Shown: positions 53,430-64,000, counted from the first letter of the stretch. The stretch: DNA of 64,000 bases from Dyella mobilis (GCF_016904945.1 NZ_JADIKF010000032.1:1-64000), one strand, 5' to 3'. Translations and numbers: made by a program. Notes: a model not told the origin generated them from the letters alone.

Positions 53430-53783
53430 ATGCCACGCCAGCCTCGTCTCAATCTCACCGGTCTCCCGCAGCACGCGGTTCAACGTGAAAACAATCGGCA
53501 ACCTTGCTTCCTATCCGATCAAGACTATCGATGCTATCTGCGGCTGTTGCAGGAAGCCGCCAGGCAAGAGAATTGCCTGGTTCACACTTGTGTATTGACG
53601 ACCAAACACGCTCTTCTACTCATCACTCCGATCGTCAGAAGTGCTCTGTCCCGCTGCATGCGGGCACTCGGTCGGCGATACGTCACCTACTTCAACAAGA
53701 CTTACCACCGCACCGACACGCTGCGGGAAGGCCGATTCAAGGCAAGCTTGGTCGACAGCCAGCAGAACTCGGCCGCATGGTGA
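53430..53783 (+). pseudogene. REP-associated tyrosine transposase (RAYT) remnant
   Basis: 117 codons beginning MPRQPRLNLTGLPQHAVQRENN, the RAYT/Y1-transposase N-terminus (usual form PRLPRLxLPGxPQHxxQRGNN). It continues through ALGRRYVTYFNKTYHRTDTLREGRFKASLVDS and stops where the family continues with ACYRYIELNPVRAGMV. The HUH nuclease motif, normally HVHLL, reads KHALLL here, so both the metal-site His pair and the C-terminal Tyr region are lost. Full-length relatives are about 150-250 residues or more. It is therefore a decayed copy that cannot mobilise REPs itself. Confidence 0.85.
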
Positions 53784-53952
53784 AAGTTCGACCACTAGGG
53801 AGACCTAGAAAAGTGTTCTGACTCCTTTGGCTACTTCGACCTCTCTGCCACGGTGAAAAGCGCGGTGGAGACACGTTTGCTCGATCTCGGTGCAAAGCGA
53901 GGCCCTCCGGCTGCGCTCGCCGGCATGCTCCCGATGGCCATCTCTTCATTTG

Positions 53953-54714
53953 CTACGAACGCAGCTTGTAGCCGGTGCGAAAAATCCACGCGATGGCTAC
54001 GGCACAGAACACGAGAAAGGCGATGGTCATGCCCGCACTCAACACGACGTTGACGTCGGAATGGCCGTAGAAGCTCCAGCGAAATCCGCTGATCAGGTAC
54101 ACCACGGGATTGAACAGCGCAACCTTCTGCCAGAACGGGGGAAGCATCCCGATCGAATAGAAGGCGCCGCCCAGAAACGTCAACGGAGTAACCACCATCA
54201 ACGGGATCACCTGCAGTTTCTGGAAGTCGTCGGCCCAGAGGCCGATGATGAAACCGAACGAGCAGAAGGTAACGGCGGTGAGCAGCAGGAAGGCAATCAT
54301 CCATACCGGATGCAGGATGCTGTAAGGCACAAAGAAACGCGCCGTAACGAGGATCAGCAAGCCCAGCATCACCGATTTGGTAGAGGCCGCCCCGACGTAG
54401 CCGAATACCGCCTCGAGCGGTGAAACAGGAGCGGAAAGCAACTCGTAGATAGTGCCCGACCACTTGGGTAGATAGATGCCGAATGAGGCATTGGAGATGC
54501 TTTCGTTGAGCAGCGACAGCATGATCAGGCCGGGGATGATGAACGCACCGTAGCTGGTGCCGCCGATCTCGCCCATGCGCGACCCGATGGCGGTGCCGAA
54601 CACGATGAAATACAGCGATGTCGACAGCACCGGCGAAACGATGCTCTGCGTCAGCGTGCGGAACGTGCGAGCCATCTCGAAGCGGTAGATGGCACGAATG
54701 GCGTGAATGTTCAT
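53953..54714 (-). CDS. ABC-2 type exporter permease
   Basis: 253-residue inner-membrane protein with about six hydrophobic helices and the ABC-2 signature region ([36 protein letters not shown]). This type resembles YadH/NodJ-like permeases of drug or polysaccharide exporters. Its ATG overlaps the stop of the ATPase gene by 4 bp (54711-54714), so the two form a half-transporter pair. Substrate unknown. Confidence 0.9.
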   Translation of the reverse strand: MNIHAIRAIYRFEMARTFRTLTQSIVSPVLSTSLYFIVFGTAIGSRMGEIGGTSYGAFIIPGLIMLSLLNESISNASFGIYLPKWSGTIYELLSAPVSPLEAVFGYVGAASTKSVMLGLLILVTARFFVPYSILHPVWMIAFLLLTAVTFCSFGFIIGLWADDFQKLQVIPLMVVTPLTFLGGAFYSIGMLPPFWQKVALFNPVVYLISGFRWSFYGHSDVNVVLSAGMTIAFLVFCAVAIAWIFRTGYKLRS

Positions 54715-55658
54715 CGCGTTCCCCGTACCAGGCTGACGAAAATGTCTTCGAGCGAGCTTTCCAGAGTGTGCAAATCCTTGAAGTCCACGCCTCGTTCGCC
54801 CAGCTTGCGCAGCAACACGGCAATGCCGGTGTCGTCGCTCTGGGCATCGAAAGTGTAGGTGAGCATCGCGCCGTCATCGGAGAGTTCCAGCGCGTACTCC
54901 TCCAGGCCCTCGGGCAATGCCTGCATCGGCGCCTGCAGGCTGATGGACAGCTGCTTTTTCCCCAGCTTGCGCATCAGCACGTCCTTGTCTTCGACCAGGA
55001 TCAACTCGCCGCGAGTGATCACGCCCACGCGATCGGCCATTTCCTGTGCTTCTTCGATGTAGTGCGTGGTCAGGATCACCGTAACGCCGGTTGCCCGCAG
55101 CCCGCGCACCATTTCCCACATATCGTGACGAAGCTCCACATCCACGCCGGCAGTCGGTTCGTCCAGAAACAAAATACTTGGCTCGTGCGCCAGCGCCTTG
55201 GCGATCAACACGCGGCGCTTCATGCCGCCGGACAGCGTCATGATTTTCGCGTCTTTCTTTTCCCAGAGCGAAAGATCGCGCAACACCTTTTCAATGTGCT
55301 TGTCATCACGGGCACGCCCGAACAGACCCCGGCTGAACCTGACCGACGCCCACACTGTCTCGAACGCGTCCGTCGACAGCTCCTGCGGCACCAGCCCGAT
55401 CTTCGAGCGCGTAACGCGGTAATCGCGCAACACATCGTGGCCATCGGCGCTCACCGTACCGCCACTGGGCTTCACGATGCCGCAAATGATGCTTATCAGG
55501 GTGGTCTTGCCTGCGCCATTGGGGCCAAGCAGCGCAAAGATCTCACCTCGCCGGATGTCGAGGTCGATGGATTTCAAAGCCTGAAAACCGCTGCTGTAGG
55601 TCTTGTTGATGCCACGGACGGAAACCGCGTGTGGCGTCGAAGTGGCCTGTTCGCTCAT
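54711..55658 (-). CDS. ABC exporter ATP-binding subunit
   Basis: 315-residue ATPase. Walker [10 protein letters not shown], signature LSGGMKRRV, Walker [14 protein letters not shown]-loop [10 protein letters not shown]. The C-terminal extension (about residues 230-315) is the usual DrrA/YadG-like dimerisation tail. Partner of the overlapping ABC-2 permease gene; the pair probably exports a lipid, drug or glycan. Lead gene of a two-gene leftward operon. Confidence 0.92.
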   Translation of the reverse strand: MSEQATSTPHAVSVRGINKTYSSGFQALKSIDLDIRRGEIFALLGPNGAGKTTLISIICGIVKPSGGTVSADGHDVLRDYRVTRSKIGLVPQELSTDAFETVWASVRFSRGLFGRARDDKHIEKVLRDLSLWEKKDAKIMTLSGGMKRRVLIAKALAHEPSILFLDEPTAGVDVELRHDMWEMVRGLRATGVTVILTTHYIEEAQEMADRVGVITRGELILVEDKDVLMRKLGKKQLSISLQAPMQALPEGLEEYALELSDDGAMLTYTFDAQSDDTGIAVLLRKLGERGVDFKDLHTLESSLEDIFVSLVRGTR

Positions 55659-55948
55659 GGCATTCCTTGTTTTGCCGTGTTGTATAGCCTTTGGAGTCTA
55701 TGCCCGGAACGGGTCTGGCTTAATCGTATGCGACGAGGCTTAGATCGTTGGTCCCGAGATCAAAAACCAAGAATAATTTCTATTTTCATGAAGTTATGCA
55801 ATCTCCAGCACTCGTGGCGGCGGCCAGGCAGCTCCTGCCAGCCTTTAATAAGGGCGATCGCTATTAATGGAAGCGGTGCCATCTGCTCAAGCCGTCACCC
55901 GAATGCGGAATCCGGCAAGCCAACACTACTTTTCACCATCCCATAAAA

Positions 55949-55980
55949 GCAAAACCCCCTGAAAATTCAGGGGGTTTTGC
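55949..55980 (-). terminator. Rho-independent terminator of ssb
   Basis: Perfect 15-bp arms GCAAAACCCCCTGAA and TTCAGGGGGTTTTGC separated by AA. On the minus strand the stem ends in a U-rich run, 34 bp past the ssb stop. The 290 bp between it and the ABC ATPase start (55659-55948) hold no gene. Confidence 0.9.
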
Positions 55981-56013
55981 AACAAAATATGCCCGAGATA
56001 GCTCCGGCAATCG

Positions 56014-56559
56014 TTAGAACGGAATATCGTCGTCATCGAAGTTGTTGTTGAACGCCGGACCGGTGTCCTGCGCAGGCGCCGGCTGGCGCTGCGGCGCGTT
56101 GCCGTAGCTGTTGCCGCCACCGAAGTCGTCCCCACCACCACCGCCGCCACGGCGCGGTGCGCCGCCGCCCTGCTGGCGCTGCTGGTAACCGCCGCCACCG
56201 CCACCGCCCATGCCGCCTTCGCTGCCGCCGCCGAGCATCTGCATTTCGTTGCCGATGATGTCGGTGGTGTAGCGCTCGACGCCGTCCTTGTCGGTGTACT
56301 TGCTGGTGCGCAGCGAGCCTTCGATATAGACCTGACGGCCCTTCTTGAGATATTCGCCGGCGATTTCGCCGAGCTTGCCGAACAGCACCACGCGATGCCA
56401 TTCGGTGCGGTCCTGCTTCTGGCCGGTCTGCTTGTCGGTCCACTGCTCGGAGGTGGCGATGCGCAGGTTGGTGATCGCCGTGCCGCTGCCGGTGTAGCGG
56501 ACTTCGGGATCCGCGCCAAGGTTGCCGACCAGGATGACTTTATTGATGCCGCGTGCCAT
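56014..56559 (-). CDS. ssb: Single-stranded DNA-binding protein
   Basis: 181-residue SSB that coats single-stranded DNA in replication and repair. The OB-fold starts [23 protein letters not shown] and includes [24 protein letters not shown] and [13 protein letters not shown] Gly/Gln/Arg-rich linker follows, and the acidic tip DDDDIPF recruits partner proteins. ATG at 56559 follows TGAGGT. The length matches xanthomonad SSBs. Confidence 0.97.
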   Translation of the reverse strand: MARGINKVILVGNLGADPEVRYTGSGTAITNLRIATSEQWTDKQTGQKQDRTEWHRVVLFGKLGEIAGEYLKKGRQVYIEGSLRTSKYTDKDGVERYTTDIIGNEMQMLGGGSEGGMGGGGGGGYQQRQQGGGAPRRGGGGGGDDFGGGNSYGNAPQRQPAPAQDTGPAFNNNFDDDDIPF

Positions 56560-56770
56560 GTATGACCTCAAAAACTGAATCTGGGTAAAGGCGTTCCGGA
56601 TGGCGCCATGGGACCATCTTGCCGCGCTTGCGTCTCAGGGGCTGAAAATCCCGATGCTGGCCGGGACGACGCTCGTGGCAAGCCCCGAATCGGCGCTTGT
56701 CCGGATACTGCCCGCCATCATACATGGCTGGCGCCTCGGACCCAGCCACGGCACGCCGCGGCCTGCCAGC

Positions 56771-58078
56771 TCAGAATTTGGCCACGAAGCGCAGGCCTAA
56801 CACCGTGGCATCGTGGTTTGCGCTGGTACCGCCGGGGTGACGGATGTACTGGACGTTGGGCATCAGGGCAAGGCCGCGCCAGAGCTGGAACTGGTAGTTC
56901 AGCTCGGTGACGTACTCGTAGCCCTGCACCGGTAGCGGACCGAGCCCCGCCGCATTGACCAGCCGCTCGGCGTTGGCCACCTGGCTGCTGACCCGGTTGC
57001 GCCCGATGGCGAAGCCGAGGCGGTCGTCCGGCCGGGAAGCGAAGGGGCCGTTGTACAGCAGACCGATGTCGATCATCTGGTCGACCAGGTCGGTGTTGGG
57101 GTCGGCCTGGACGATATTGCCGAATACGCTGAGTCCCCCGCCGGCACCGTTGTGGGTGATTTCCTGCTGGCCCATGAAGTAACTGCCCGACACGCTGTTC
57201 TGCATCATCGGCGCGTTGCTGCCCAGCACGTCCTCGATGTTATCCACGCTGAGGTAGGCGTCTTTGTACTGCGCAGTGTTGCGCCAGCCGCCGATGCGCC
57301 AGGTGCCGGCCAGGGGTTGTCCATCCTGCCCCGCGGCCAGATTGGTATGCCAATCCAGTTGCGCCAGCATCAGGGTGCCGATGTTGCGGCCGGCCGTCGA
57401 AAGCTTCAGGCCCTGCGCGGTGGAAGCGTTGTTTGGATTGACCTCGAAGCCGCCGAACTTGATCGTCCAGGCCGCCGAAGGATTGATCGCGATCACGCCA
57501 CCGGTTTGCGCCAGCGGCCAGGCGTCCACGCCCTTGGAAATCCAACCCGGCAGAGCGCCGCAGAAACCCAGGTTCTGGAAATTGCAGGCGAACGGGAAGA
57601 AGTCGACGCCGATATCCATGCGGCCGAATTTGAGATCGATCAGGCCATTCCACAGCGATTGCTCCAGGTAGAACCGAGTCAAGCGCGTGACGTTGCCGCC
57701 GCCGTAGATTTCCTGAGACTCCAGCAGCGTGCCGAGCCGGGCCTTCTCATCGATCTGGCTGCCGTTGCGATTGTTGATATCGACGTGCAGCGAGCCGCCC
57801 GTCCATCCCCACAACTTCTGGAAGTCGAAGGCCGCGTGCAGGTGGATCTGGTCGGCATAGGCGTCGGTCTGGCGCACGCCGCCGCTAGTGTTGTGCGCGT
57901 ATTCGCCCAGGTAATCCAAACCGATGTCGATGCCCCGATCGTAAAGACGCTGGCGCGCTCCGCCCCAATCACCGGTGAGCGTGGTGTTGGCATAGTCCGG
58001 CGCGCTGTCGGCGGCGTTTCCGCTGGTCGCGGCGACGCATCCGGCCATCGCGATCAGGGCAATGATTTTCTGGCGCAT
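56771..58078 (-). CDS. OprB-family carbohydrate-selective porin
   Basis: 435-residue outer-membrane porin with signal peptide (IIALIAMAGCVAATSGNA-A). The start of the mature protein, LTGDWGGARQRLYDRGIDIGLDYLGEYAHN, is the OprB signature, and it ends with Phe (LRFVAKF). OprB-type porins pass glucose and related polyols. It is transcribed in line with the glp genes 215 bp downstream of glpK and may be the outer-membrane route for glycerol or sugars, although co-transcription is unproven. Confidence 0.9.
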   Translation of the reverse strand: MRQKIIALIAMAGCVAATSGNAADSAPDYANTTLTGDWGGARQRLYDRGIDIGLDYLGEYAHNTSGGVRQTDAYADQIHLHAAFDFQKLWGWTGGSLHVDINNRNGSQIDEKARLGTLLESQEIYGGGNVTRLTRFYLEQSLWNGLIDLKFGRMDIGVDFFPFACNFQNLGFCGALPGWISKGVDAWPLAQTGGVIAINPSAAWTIKFGGFEVNPNNASTAQGLKLSTAGRNIGTLMLAQLDWHTNLAAGQDGQPLAGTWRIGGWRNTAQYKDAYLSVDNIEDVLGSNAPMMQNSVSGSYFMGQQEITHNGAGGGLSVFGNIVQADPNTDLVDQMIDIGLLYNGPFASRPDDRLGFAIGRNRVSSQVANAERLVNAAGLGPLPVQGYEYVTELNYQFQLWRGLALMPNVQYIRHPGGTSANHDATVLGLRFVAKF

Positions 58079-58293
58079 GCGGGTTCTCCTTGGGCGGTGT
58101 TGCTACGACGCAAAAGTTGGCGACAGGCAAAAGGGGGCCTTGCAGGCGCGTGCAGACACGCCCGTTTGCGTTATCGGGTTAGCGAGGTTGTCTCGTTCTT
58201 CTGCGGGCAGAAGAACCAAGGGTTGAGGTACACCGTCAGGTCGACAGCAACCTCACCCGGCCCTCCCCCGACTCGCAGGGGAGAGAGAACCGA

Positions 58294-59853
<1,560 letters not shown>

Positions 59854-60696
59854 TCACGGCGTGGGATCGACGAAGACCCGGTCCGGCACATTCGCCGCTT
59901 GCGGTTGCAAGGCACGTTGGCGTGCAGGCAGGAATGGATAGATCAGCCATTGATAGGCCGCACCGCCGATCACGCCGCCAATCAGCGGACCGACGATGGG
60001 AATCCACCAATAGTTGTCCGGTGCTGGCAGGGCCGACGAACCCCAGCCGGCAAAATAAGCGAACAGGCGCGGCCCGAAATCGCGCGCGGGGTTGATGGCC
60101 CAGGCTTCCAGATACCCCATCGAAGCGCCGATGGTCGCCACCAGCAAGCCGATGATCAGCGCGCCGGAGTTCGCACCAGGCGCCATTTCGTTGTACTGCT
60201 CGGTGATGGCGAAGATGCCGAACAGCAACAAGGCAGTCAGTACGATCTGATCGAGCAAGGCGTGCATGGGCGTAATGGCCAGCCCTGGATGGGTGAAGAA
60301 CACGCCCGCCGCGCCCCCTGCCTCTCGCGTGAGCTGATGCGCCTGGTTGTAGTGATCGATCACCGGCTGAAACAGCACGTAGACCAGCGCCGCACCGATA
60401 AAAGCTCCGACCACTTGCGCAAGGCTGTAGGGAATCACTTTCTTCCACGGGAACCCGCGAAAGGTCGCCAGCGCCAGCGTCACGGCCGGGTTGGCGTGCG
60501 TGCCGGAAACGGAACCGGTGACGTAGATGGCCAAGGTCACCGCCAACCCCCAGGCGATGCACACACCCCAGTAGGCATTCGCGTAAGGGCTTGGGTCGTA
60601 GAGCACATACATGCATGCGACCGAATCGCCGAAGGCGATGATGATGAACGTGGCGACCGCCTCGGAAATGAGTTCGCCGATGCCTTGCCGGTTCAT
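59854..60696 (-). CDS. glpF: Glycerol uptake facilitator (aquaglyceroporin)
   Basis: 280-residue major intrinsic protein in the inner membrane. Two NPA pore motifs: GTHANPAVTLA and AINPARDFGPRLF; the Asp after the second NPA-Arg marks glycerol facilitators rather than water channels. About six membrane helices. GAGGT ribosome site before the ATG at 60696. It lets glycerol in for GlpK, encoded next. Confidence 0.96.
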   Translation of the reverse strand: MNRQGIGELISEAVATFIIIAFGDSVACMYVLYDPSPYANAYWGVCIAWGLAVTLAIYVTGSVSGTHANPAVTLALATFRGFPWKKVIPYSLAQVVGAFIGAALVYVLFQPVIDHYNQAHQLTREAGGAAGVFFTHPGLAITPMHALLDQIVLTALLLFGIFAITEQYNEMAPGANSGALIIGLLVATIGASMGYLEAWAINPARDFGPRLFAYFAGWGSSALPAPDNYWWIPIVGPLIGGVIGGAAYQWLIYPFLPARQRALQPQAANVPDRVFVDPTP

Positions 60697-60830
60697 GGCC
60701 GCACCTCTCGATGGCGCTGCGGGTCAGGCATTGCAACAGACAGGCTCACTGCATGGTTCGACATGTCTTTCCTCCCTCGATGACGGTGTGGTTCCCGCAA
60801 CTTCTCCTGCATACAGGTGAAGCTGCCATT

Positions 60831-62339
60831 TCATTCAAATGACGCTCGCCTCGGCGGTGCGTCGGCAAGATAGGCGGTCAGGCGCGCCACTTGCTCGGTG
60901 TTGAAGCGCAAGCCGAGCTTGCTGCGACGCCAAAGCACGTCGCTGGCGTCCACTGCCCACTCCAGCGCGCGCAGGTAATCCACTTCCGCCTGATACAGAT
61001 CCGCGCCGAAGTGTTCGCCCAGGTCCTGCAGCGACCGCGCCTGCCCCAGGATGCGGGCGCTGCGGCCGCCGTAGCTGTGCACCAGGCGCCAGGCCAATGA
61101 CTGGGGCAGCCAGGGATGCGCCGCTTGCAGTTCGCGCTGCAGCGTGTCGACATCGCGGCGCTCGCCGCCGGGAAGCGGATGGCCTTTGGCGGTCCAGGCT
61201 TCCGAGGCATCTGGGAACAAGTGCGCCAGCCGGTCCATCGCTTCTTCCGCGAGCTTGCGGTAGGTGGTCAACTTGCCGCCGAACACGTTGAGCAGCGGCG
61301 CAACGCTTTCATCCAGTTCCAGCAGGTAGTCGCGAGTGACTTCCGAAGCGTTGCCTTGTTCGTCGTCGAGCAGGGGGCGCACGCCGCTGTAGCTCCAGAC
61401 CACGTCGGAGGGAGCGATCTGGCGCTTGAAATACCGGTTCGCCGCATCGCAGAGATAACGCGTTTCGTCGGCGTTGATGCGTGGCGTGGACGGATCGTCG
61501 CGGTAATCGACGTCGGTGGTGCCGATCAGAGTGAAATCGTGCTCGTAGGGAATCGCGAACACGATGCGCCGATCCGGCTGCTGGAAGATGTATGCGTGCT
61601 CGTGTTCAAACAGCTTGGGTACGACGATGTGGCTGCCCTTCACCAGGCGCAATGCGTGGTCGTGCCCGATCTTGGCCACTTCGTCGAGGAATTGCACGGC
61701 CCACGGACCGGCGGCGTTGACCACGGCCTTGGCGCCAACGGTCCAGCGTTCGCCACGCGCGGATTCCAGCTCCGCCGTCCAGCCATCCACATCCCGCCGG
61801 GCACTGACGCAACGCGTACGCGTAAAAATCGTCGCGCCGCGCTCCATCGCATCCATGGCGTTGAGCACGACCAGGCGCGCATCCTGCACCCAGGCGTCGG
61901 AATAGACGAAACCGGTGTGGAATTCGTCGCGCAACGGCGGTCCCGCCTCGTGATGCTTCAAGGCCACCCGCCGGGACCCCGGCAAGGTGCGCCGGCCGCG
62001 ACCCAGGTTGTCGTAAAGGAACAGGCCCAGGCGGATCATCCAGGCCGGGCGCAGGTGCGACTGGTGTGGCAGCACGAAACGCAGCGGCCAGATGATGTGC
62101 GGCGCGGCGCGCAGCAGCACCTCGCGCTCGGCCAGCGCCTTGCCGACCAGGGCGAACTCGTATTGCTCCAGGTAGCGCAGGCCACCGTGGATCAGCTTGG
62201 TGCTGGCGCTGGAGGTATGCGCGGCCAGATCGTCGCGCTCGCACAGGCACACCGACAAACCGCGCCCGGCCGCGTCCCGCGCAATGCCGACGCCATTGAT
62301 GCCGCCCCCAACGACCAGCAGATCGAACTGCTCAGTCAT
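60831..62339 (-). CDS. glpD: Aerobic glycerol-3-phosphate dehydrogenase
   Basis: 502-residue FAD enzyme oxidising glycerol 3-phosphate to dihydroxyacetone phosphate and feeding electrons to the quinone pool. FAD motif DLLVVGGGINGVGIARDAAGRG, then KLIHGGLRYLEQYEF and FGGKLTTYRKLAEEAM. Length matches GlpD. It lies downstream of glpR; the 200-bp gap contains GlpR-like operators (62405-62420, 62464-62478, 62496-62510), so it probably has its own regulated promoter. Confidence 0.96.
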   Translation of the reverse strand: MTEQFDLLVVGGGINGVGIARDAAGRGLSVCLCERDDLAAHTSSASTKLIHGGLRYLEQYEFALVGKALAEREVLLRAAPHIIWPLRFVLPHQSHLRPAWMIRLGLFLYDNLGRGRRTLPGSRRVALKHHEAGPPLRDEFHTGFVYSDAWVQDARLVVLNAMDAMERGATIFTRTRCVSARRDVDGWTAELESARGERWTVGAKAVVNAAGPWAVQFLDEVAKIGHDHALRLVKGSHIVVPKLFEHEHAYIFQQPDRRIVFAIPYEHDFTLIGTTDVDYRDDPSTPRINADETRYLCDAANRYFKRQIAPSDVVWSYSGVRPLLDDEQGNASEVTRDYLLELDESVAPLLNVFGGKLTTYRKLAEEAMDRLAHLFPDASEAWTAKGHPLPGGERRDVDTLQRELQAAHPWLPQSLAWRLVHSYGGRSARILGQARSLQDLGEHFGADLYQAEVDYLRALEWAVDASDVLWRRSKLGLRFNTEQVARLTAYLADAPPRRASFE

Positions 62340-62404
62340 CGCTCGTCCCAGGAATCGCCAGGGGGAATGCTTTCACGAAAGGCCTCTTGGGTTTCATGCG
62401 AAAA

Positions 62405-62420
62405 TATTCGATTACGAACA
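62405..62420. promoter_or_regulatory. GlpR operator candidate O1
   Basis: TATTCGATTACGAACA matches 14 of 16 positions of the E. coli glpD operator half TGTTCGATAACGAACA (from memory). Located 66 bp upstream of glpD. Confidence 0.7.
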
Positions 62421-62463
62421 CATCGAAACTAAATTCACGCAATCATGCTGCTACTCTGCGCCT

Positions 62464-62510
62464 AATCGAACAATTTCACTCAGAGTCGTGATCGTATTCG
62501 AACATTTTCA
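62464..62510. promoter_or_regulatory. GlpR operator candidates O2 and O3
   Basis: AATCGAACAATTTCA (62464-62478) and ATTCGAACATTTTCA (62496-62510) are near-identical 15-mers 32 bp (three helical turns) apart, fitting the TCGAACATTTTCA pattern of GlpR half-sites. With O1 they give at least three sites upstream of glpD. Confidence 0.65.
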
Positions 62511-62539
62511 GTCACTGCACGCTGCAGTGCAGCGAGGCA

Positions 62540-63310
62540 TCAGGCAGCGATGTGCACCTGGGTCCCTGCCGCGGCCAGCACGTCGGCCATTTCGGCGGGT
62601 GGCGGCCGATCGGTAAACCAGGCGTGGACCAGTGAAATCGGCCCCAGCCGCACCAGGGCATTGCGCCCCAGCTTGCTGTGGTCGGCGGCAAGATAGACTT
62701 GGCGGGAATGCTCGATGATGGCTTGCGCCACGCGTACTTCGTGCAGGTCGAAGTCCAGCAGAGTGCCGTCCGGGTCGATCCCGGAAATGCCGATCACCCC
62801 AAAATCGACCTTGAACTGGCGGATGAGCTCGATGGTCGGCTGACCGGTCACGCCGTGATCGCGCCCACGCACGACGCCCCCCGCCACGATCACCTCGAAA
62901 CTGGGGTTCTCGCTGAGCATGATCGCCACGTTGAGGTTGTTGGTGATGACGCGCAGGCCTTTGTGATTCATCAAGGCACGGGCCACGTCCTCATTGGTGG
63001 TGCCCAGATTGATAAACAGCGAAGCATCATCGGGGATGTGGTTGGCCAGCAGCTGAGCGATCCGGACTTTTTCCTCCTGCCACAGGTGCTGCCGTTCGGC
63101 ATAGGCCAGGTTTTCGACACTGGACGGCATGCTGACACCGCCGTGGTAGCGGCGAAGCAGCCCGGCATCGCACAGCACAGCCAGGTCGCGACGGATGGTC
63201 TGCTGGGTAACGTCAAAATGCCCCGCCAGGTCCTCGACGGTGGCGAAGCCCTCTTCGCGCACACGCGCAACCAGTTGTTCCTGCCTGCGATTGAGAACCA
63301 GGTCGCTCAT
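62540..63310 (-). CDS. glpR: DeoR-family repressor of glycerol genes
   Basis: 256-residue DeoR-type regulator. The N-terminal HTH is NRRQEQLVARVREEGFATVEDLAGHFDVTQQTIRRDL, preceded by the expected start MSDLVL; the C-terminal sugar-phosphate-sensing domain includes FINLGTTNEDVARAL and VGVIGISGIDPDGTL (DFGVIGISGIDPDG here). I chose ATG 63310 with GGGAGG upstream. It represses glp operons until glycerol 3-phosphate binds. Immediately upstream of glpD in the same orientation. Confidence 0.94.
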   Translation of the reverse strand: MSDLVLNRRQEQLVARVREEGFATVEDLAGHFDVTQQTIRRDLAVLCDAGLLRRYHGGVSMPSSVENLAYAERQHLWQEEKVRIAQLLANHIPDDASLFINLGTTNEDVARALMNHKGLRVITNNLNVAIMLSENPSFEVIVAGGVVRGRDHGVTGQPTIELIRQFKVDFGVIGISGIDPDGTLLDFDLHEVRVAQAIIEHSRQVYLAADHSKLGRNALVRLGPISLVHAWFTDRPPPAEMADVLAAAGTQVHIAA

Positions 63311-63458
63311 CGTGCCTCCCATCCGGACAACGGCCACCATGGTAGCCGGAGTGCGAACGGGGCGGTCGCGAACGGCGGCCTGGGCGCACACCGCCCCCGA
63401 ACCGCGAGGCTCTAAAGGAAATTCGAAGTGAAACCGTACGGAAAGCGGCGGCCGCCTC

Positions 63459-63464
63459 TATAAT
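63459..63464 (+). promoter_or_regulatory. Perfect TATAAT -10 element before ispB
   Basis: TATAAT exactly matches the sigma-70 -10 consensus, which is rare in this GC-rich sequence. It ends 10 bp before the ATG at 63474, so transcription would begin nearly at that codon. No clear -35 box at 17 bp; TGAAAC at 63429-63434 is 24 bp away. Confidence 0.6.
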
Positions 63465-63473
63465 TGGGGATCT

Positions 63474-64000
63474 ATGTCCAGTTCCAGCCGCATGAGCTCA
63501 CCCGTTCTCCAGACCATCGATCCCGTACGCGACTTTGCCAGCGTGCGTGCGCTCGCCGAAGGCGACATGCAGCGCATCGATGCCCTGATCCGTCAACGGC
63601 TGGCCTCGGACGTGGTACTGATCAACCAGATCGCCGACCACATCATCGCGGGCGGCGGCAAGCGTCTGCGGCCCATGCTGCATGCCCTGGCGGCACGCGC
63701 GGCCGGCTACACCGCCGACAAGCACATCAAGCTGGCCGCGGTCATGGAATTCATCCACACCTCGACCCTGCTGCACGACGACGTGGTGGACGAGTCGGAC
63801 CTGCGCCGCGGCCGCAAGACCGCCAACGCGCTGTGGGGCAATGCCGCCAGCGTGCTGGTCGGCGACTTTCTCTATTCCCGCTCGTTCCAGCTGATGGTGG
63901 AACTGGACGACATGCGCATCATGCGCATCCTCGCCGACACCACCAACACCATCGCCGAAGGCGAAGTGCTGCAATTGCTGAACATCGGCAACGCCGACGT
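63474..64000 (+). CDS. ispB: Octaprenyl diphosphate synthase, 5' part
   Basis: The coding frame runs off the window at base 64000; 175 codons are visible. Polyprenyl synthetases build the C40 side chain of ubiquinone/menaquinone. Visible motifs: INQIADHIIAGGGKRLRPML, LLHDDVVDESDLRRGRKTANAL with the first Asp-rich motif DDVVD, and EGEVLQLLNIGNAD, all as in E. coli IspB. Starts at 63474 or, less likely, 63492 (MSSPVLQTID). With a -10 element at 63459-63464, translation from 63474 would be nearly leaderless. Incomplete only because of the window edge. Confidence 0.92.
   Translation, partial: MSSSSRMSSPVLQTIDPVRDFASVRALAEGDMQRIDALIRQRLASDVVLINQIADHIIAGGGKRLRPMLHALAARAAGYTADKHIKLAAVMEFIHTSTLLHDDVVDESDLRRGRKTANALWGNAASVLVGDFLYSRSFQLMVELDDMRIMRILADTTNTIAEGEVLQLLNIGNAD

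Overview
The window is a high-GC proteobacterial chromosome segment that fits the order Xanthomonadales, most likely Rhodanobacteraceae (Dyella, Rhodanobacter or Luteibacter-like). This rests on the sucD-sucC / pilS neighbourhood, a PilR regulator, large TonB-dependent receptors with secreted glycosidases, an OprB porin, a REP-associated transposase remnant and xanthomonad-like intergenic palindromes. The taxonomic call is an inference from gene content. I saw no tRNA, rRNA, CRISPR array, intact prophage or intact insertion sequence.

Layout: (1) 0-6.3 kb holds core genes: nadE, sucC-sucD and the pilus sensor kinase pilS. (2) 6.3-25 kb is an accessory carbohydrate island between pilS and pilR. 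It encodes a methyltransferase, a LacI regulator with a perfect 30-bp palindrome, a GH65 disaccharide phosphorylase fused to beta-phosphoglucomutase, a TonB receptor, an MFS transporter, two secreted GH65 hydrolases flanking a TPR-oxygenase gene, a periplasmic GH37 trehalase and a secreted esterase. (3) 25-30.5 kb holds pilR and a convergent three-gene signalling operon (histidine kinase, response regulator, hybrid kinase). (4) 30.6-37.9 kb is a mannose/mannoside module: a GH92 alpha-mannosidase divergent from an operon of LacI regulator, FucP-type permease, PfkB fructokinase and AGE-family mannose isomerase, with two copies of a candidate operator in the divergent gap.

(5) 37.9-39 kb is a low-gene stretch with a strongly structured candidate RNA upstream of a small unknown protein. 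(6) 39-53.2 kb encodes an M1 aminopeptidase, a DUF4105 membrane protein, a lipoprotein alpha/beta hydrolase, an S9 prolyl-oligopeptidase-type peptidase, a GAF-EAL c-di-GMP phosphodiesterase, a second TonB receptor, and a serine beta-lactamase-fold hydrolase preceded by a 28-residue hydrophobic peptide ORF and a palindrome cluster. (7) 53.4-58 kb carries a RAYT transposase remnant, an ABC-2 exporter, ssb and an OprB porin. (8) 58.3-63.3 kb is the glycerol regulon glpK-glpF-glpD-glpR with recognisable GlpR-type operators, followed by the 5' part of ispB.

Functionally, the island at 6-25 kb looks like a complete route for an alpha-linked glucose disaccharide such as trehalose, kojibiose, nigerose or maltose: outer-membrane uptake, periplasmic hydrolysis, and cytoplasmic phosphorolysis coupled in one polypeptide to glucose 6-phosphate formation. 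The 31-38 kb module would release mannose, import it, isomerise it to fructose and phosphorylate that to fructose 6-phosphate. The most unusual observations are the physical separation of pilS from pilR by the sugar island, the phosphorylase-mutase fusion with its operator, the structured RNA at 38.2 kb, and the palindrome cluster with tiny ORF at 51.7-52 kb.
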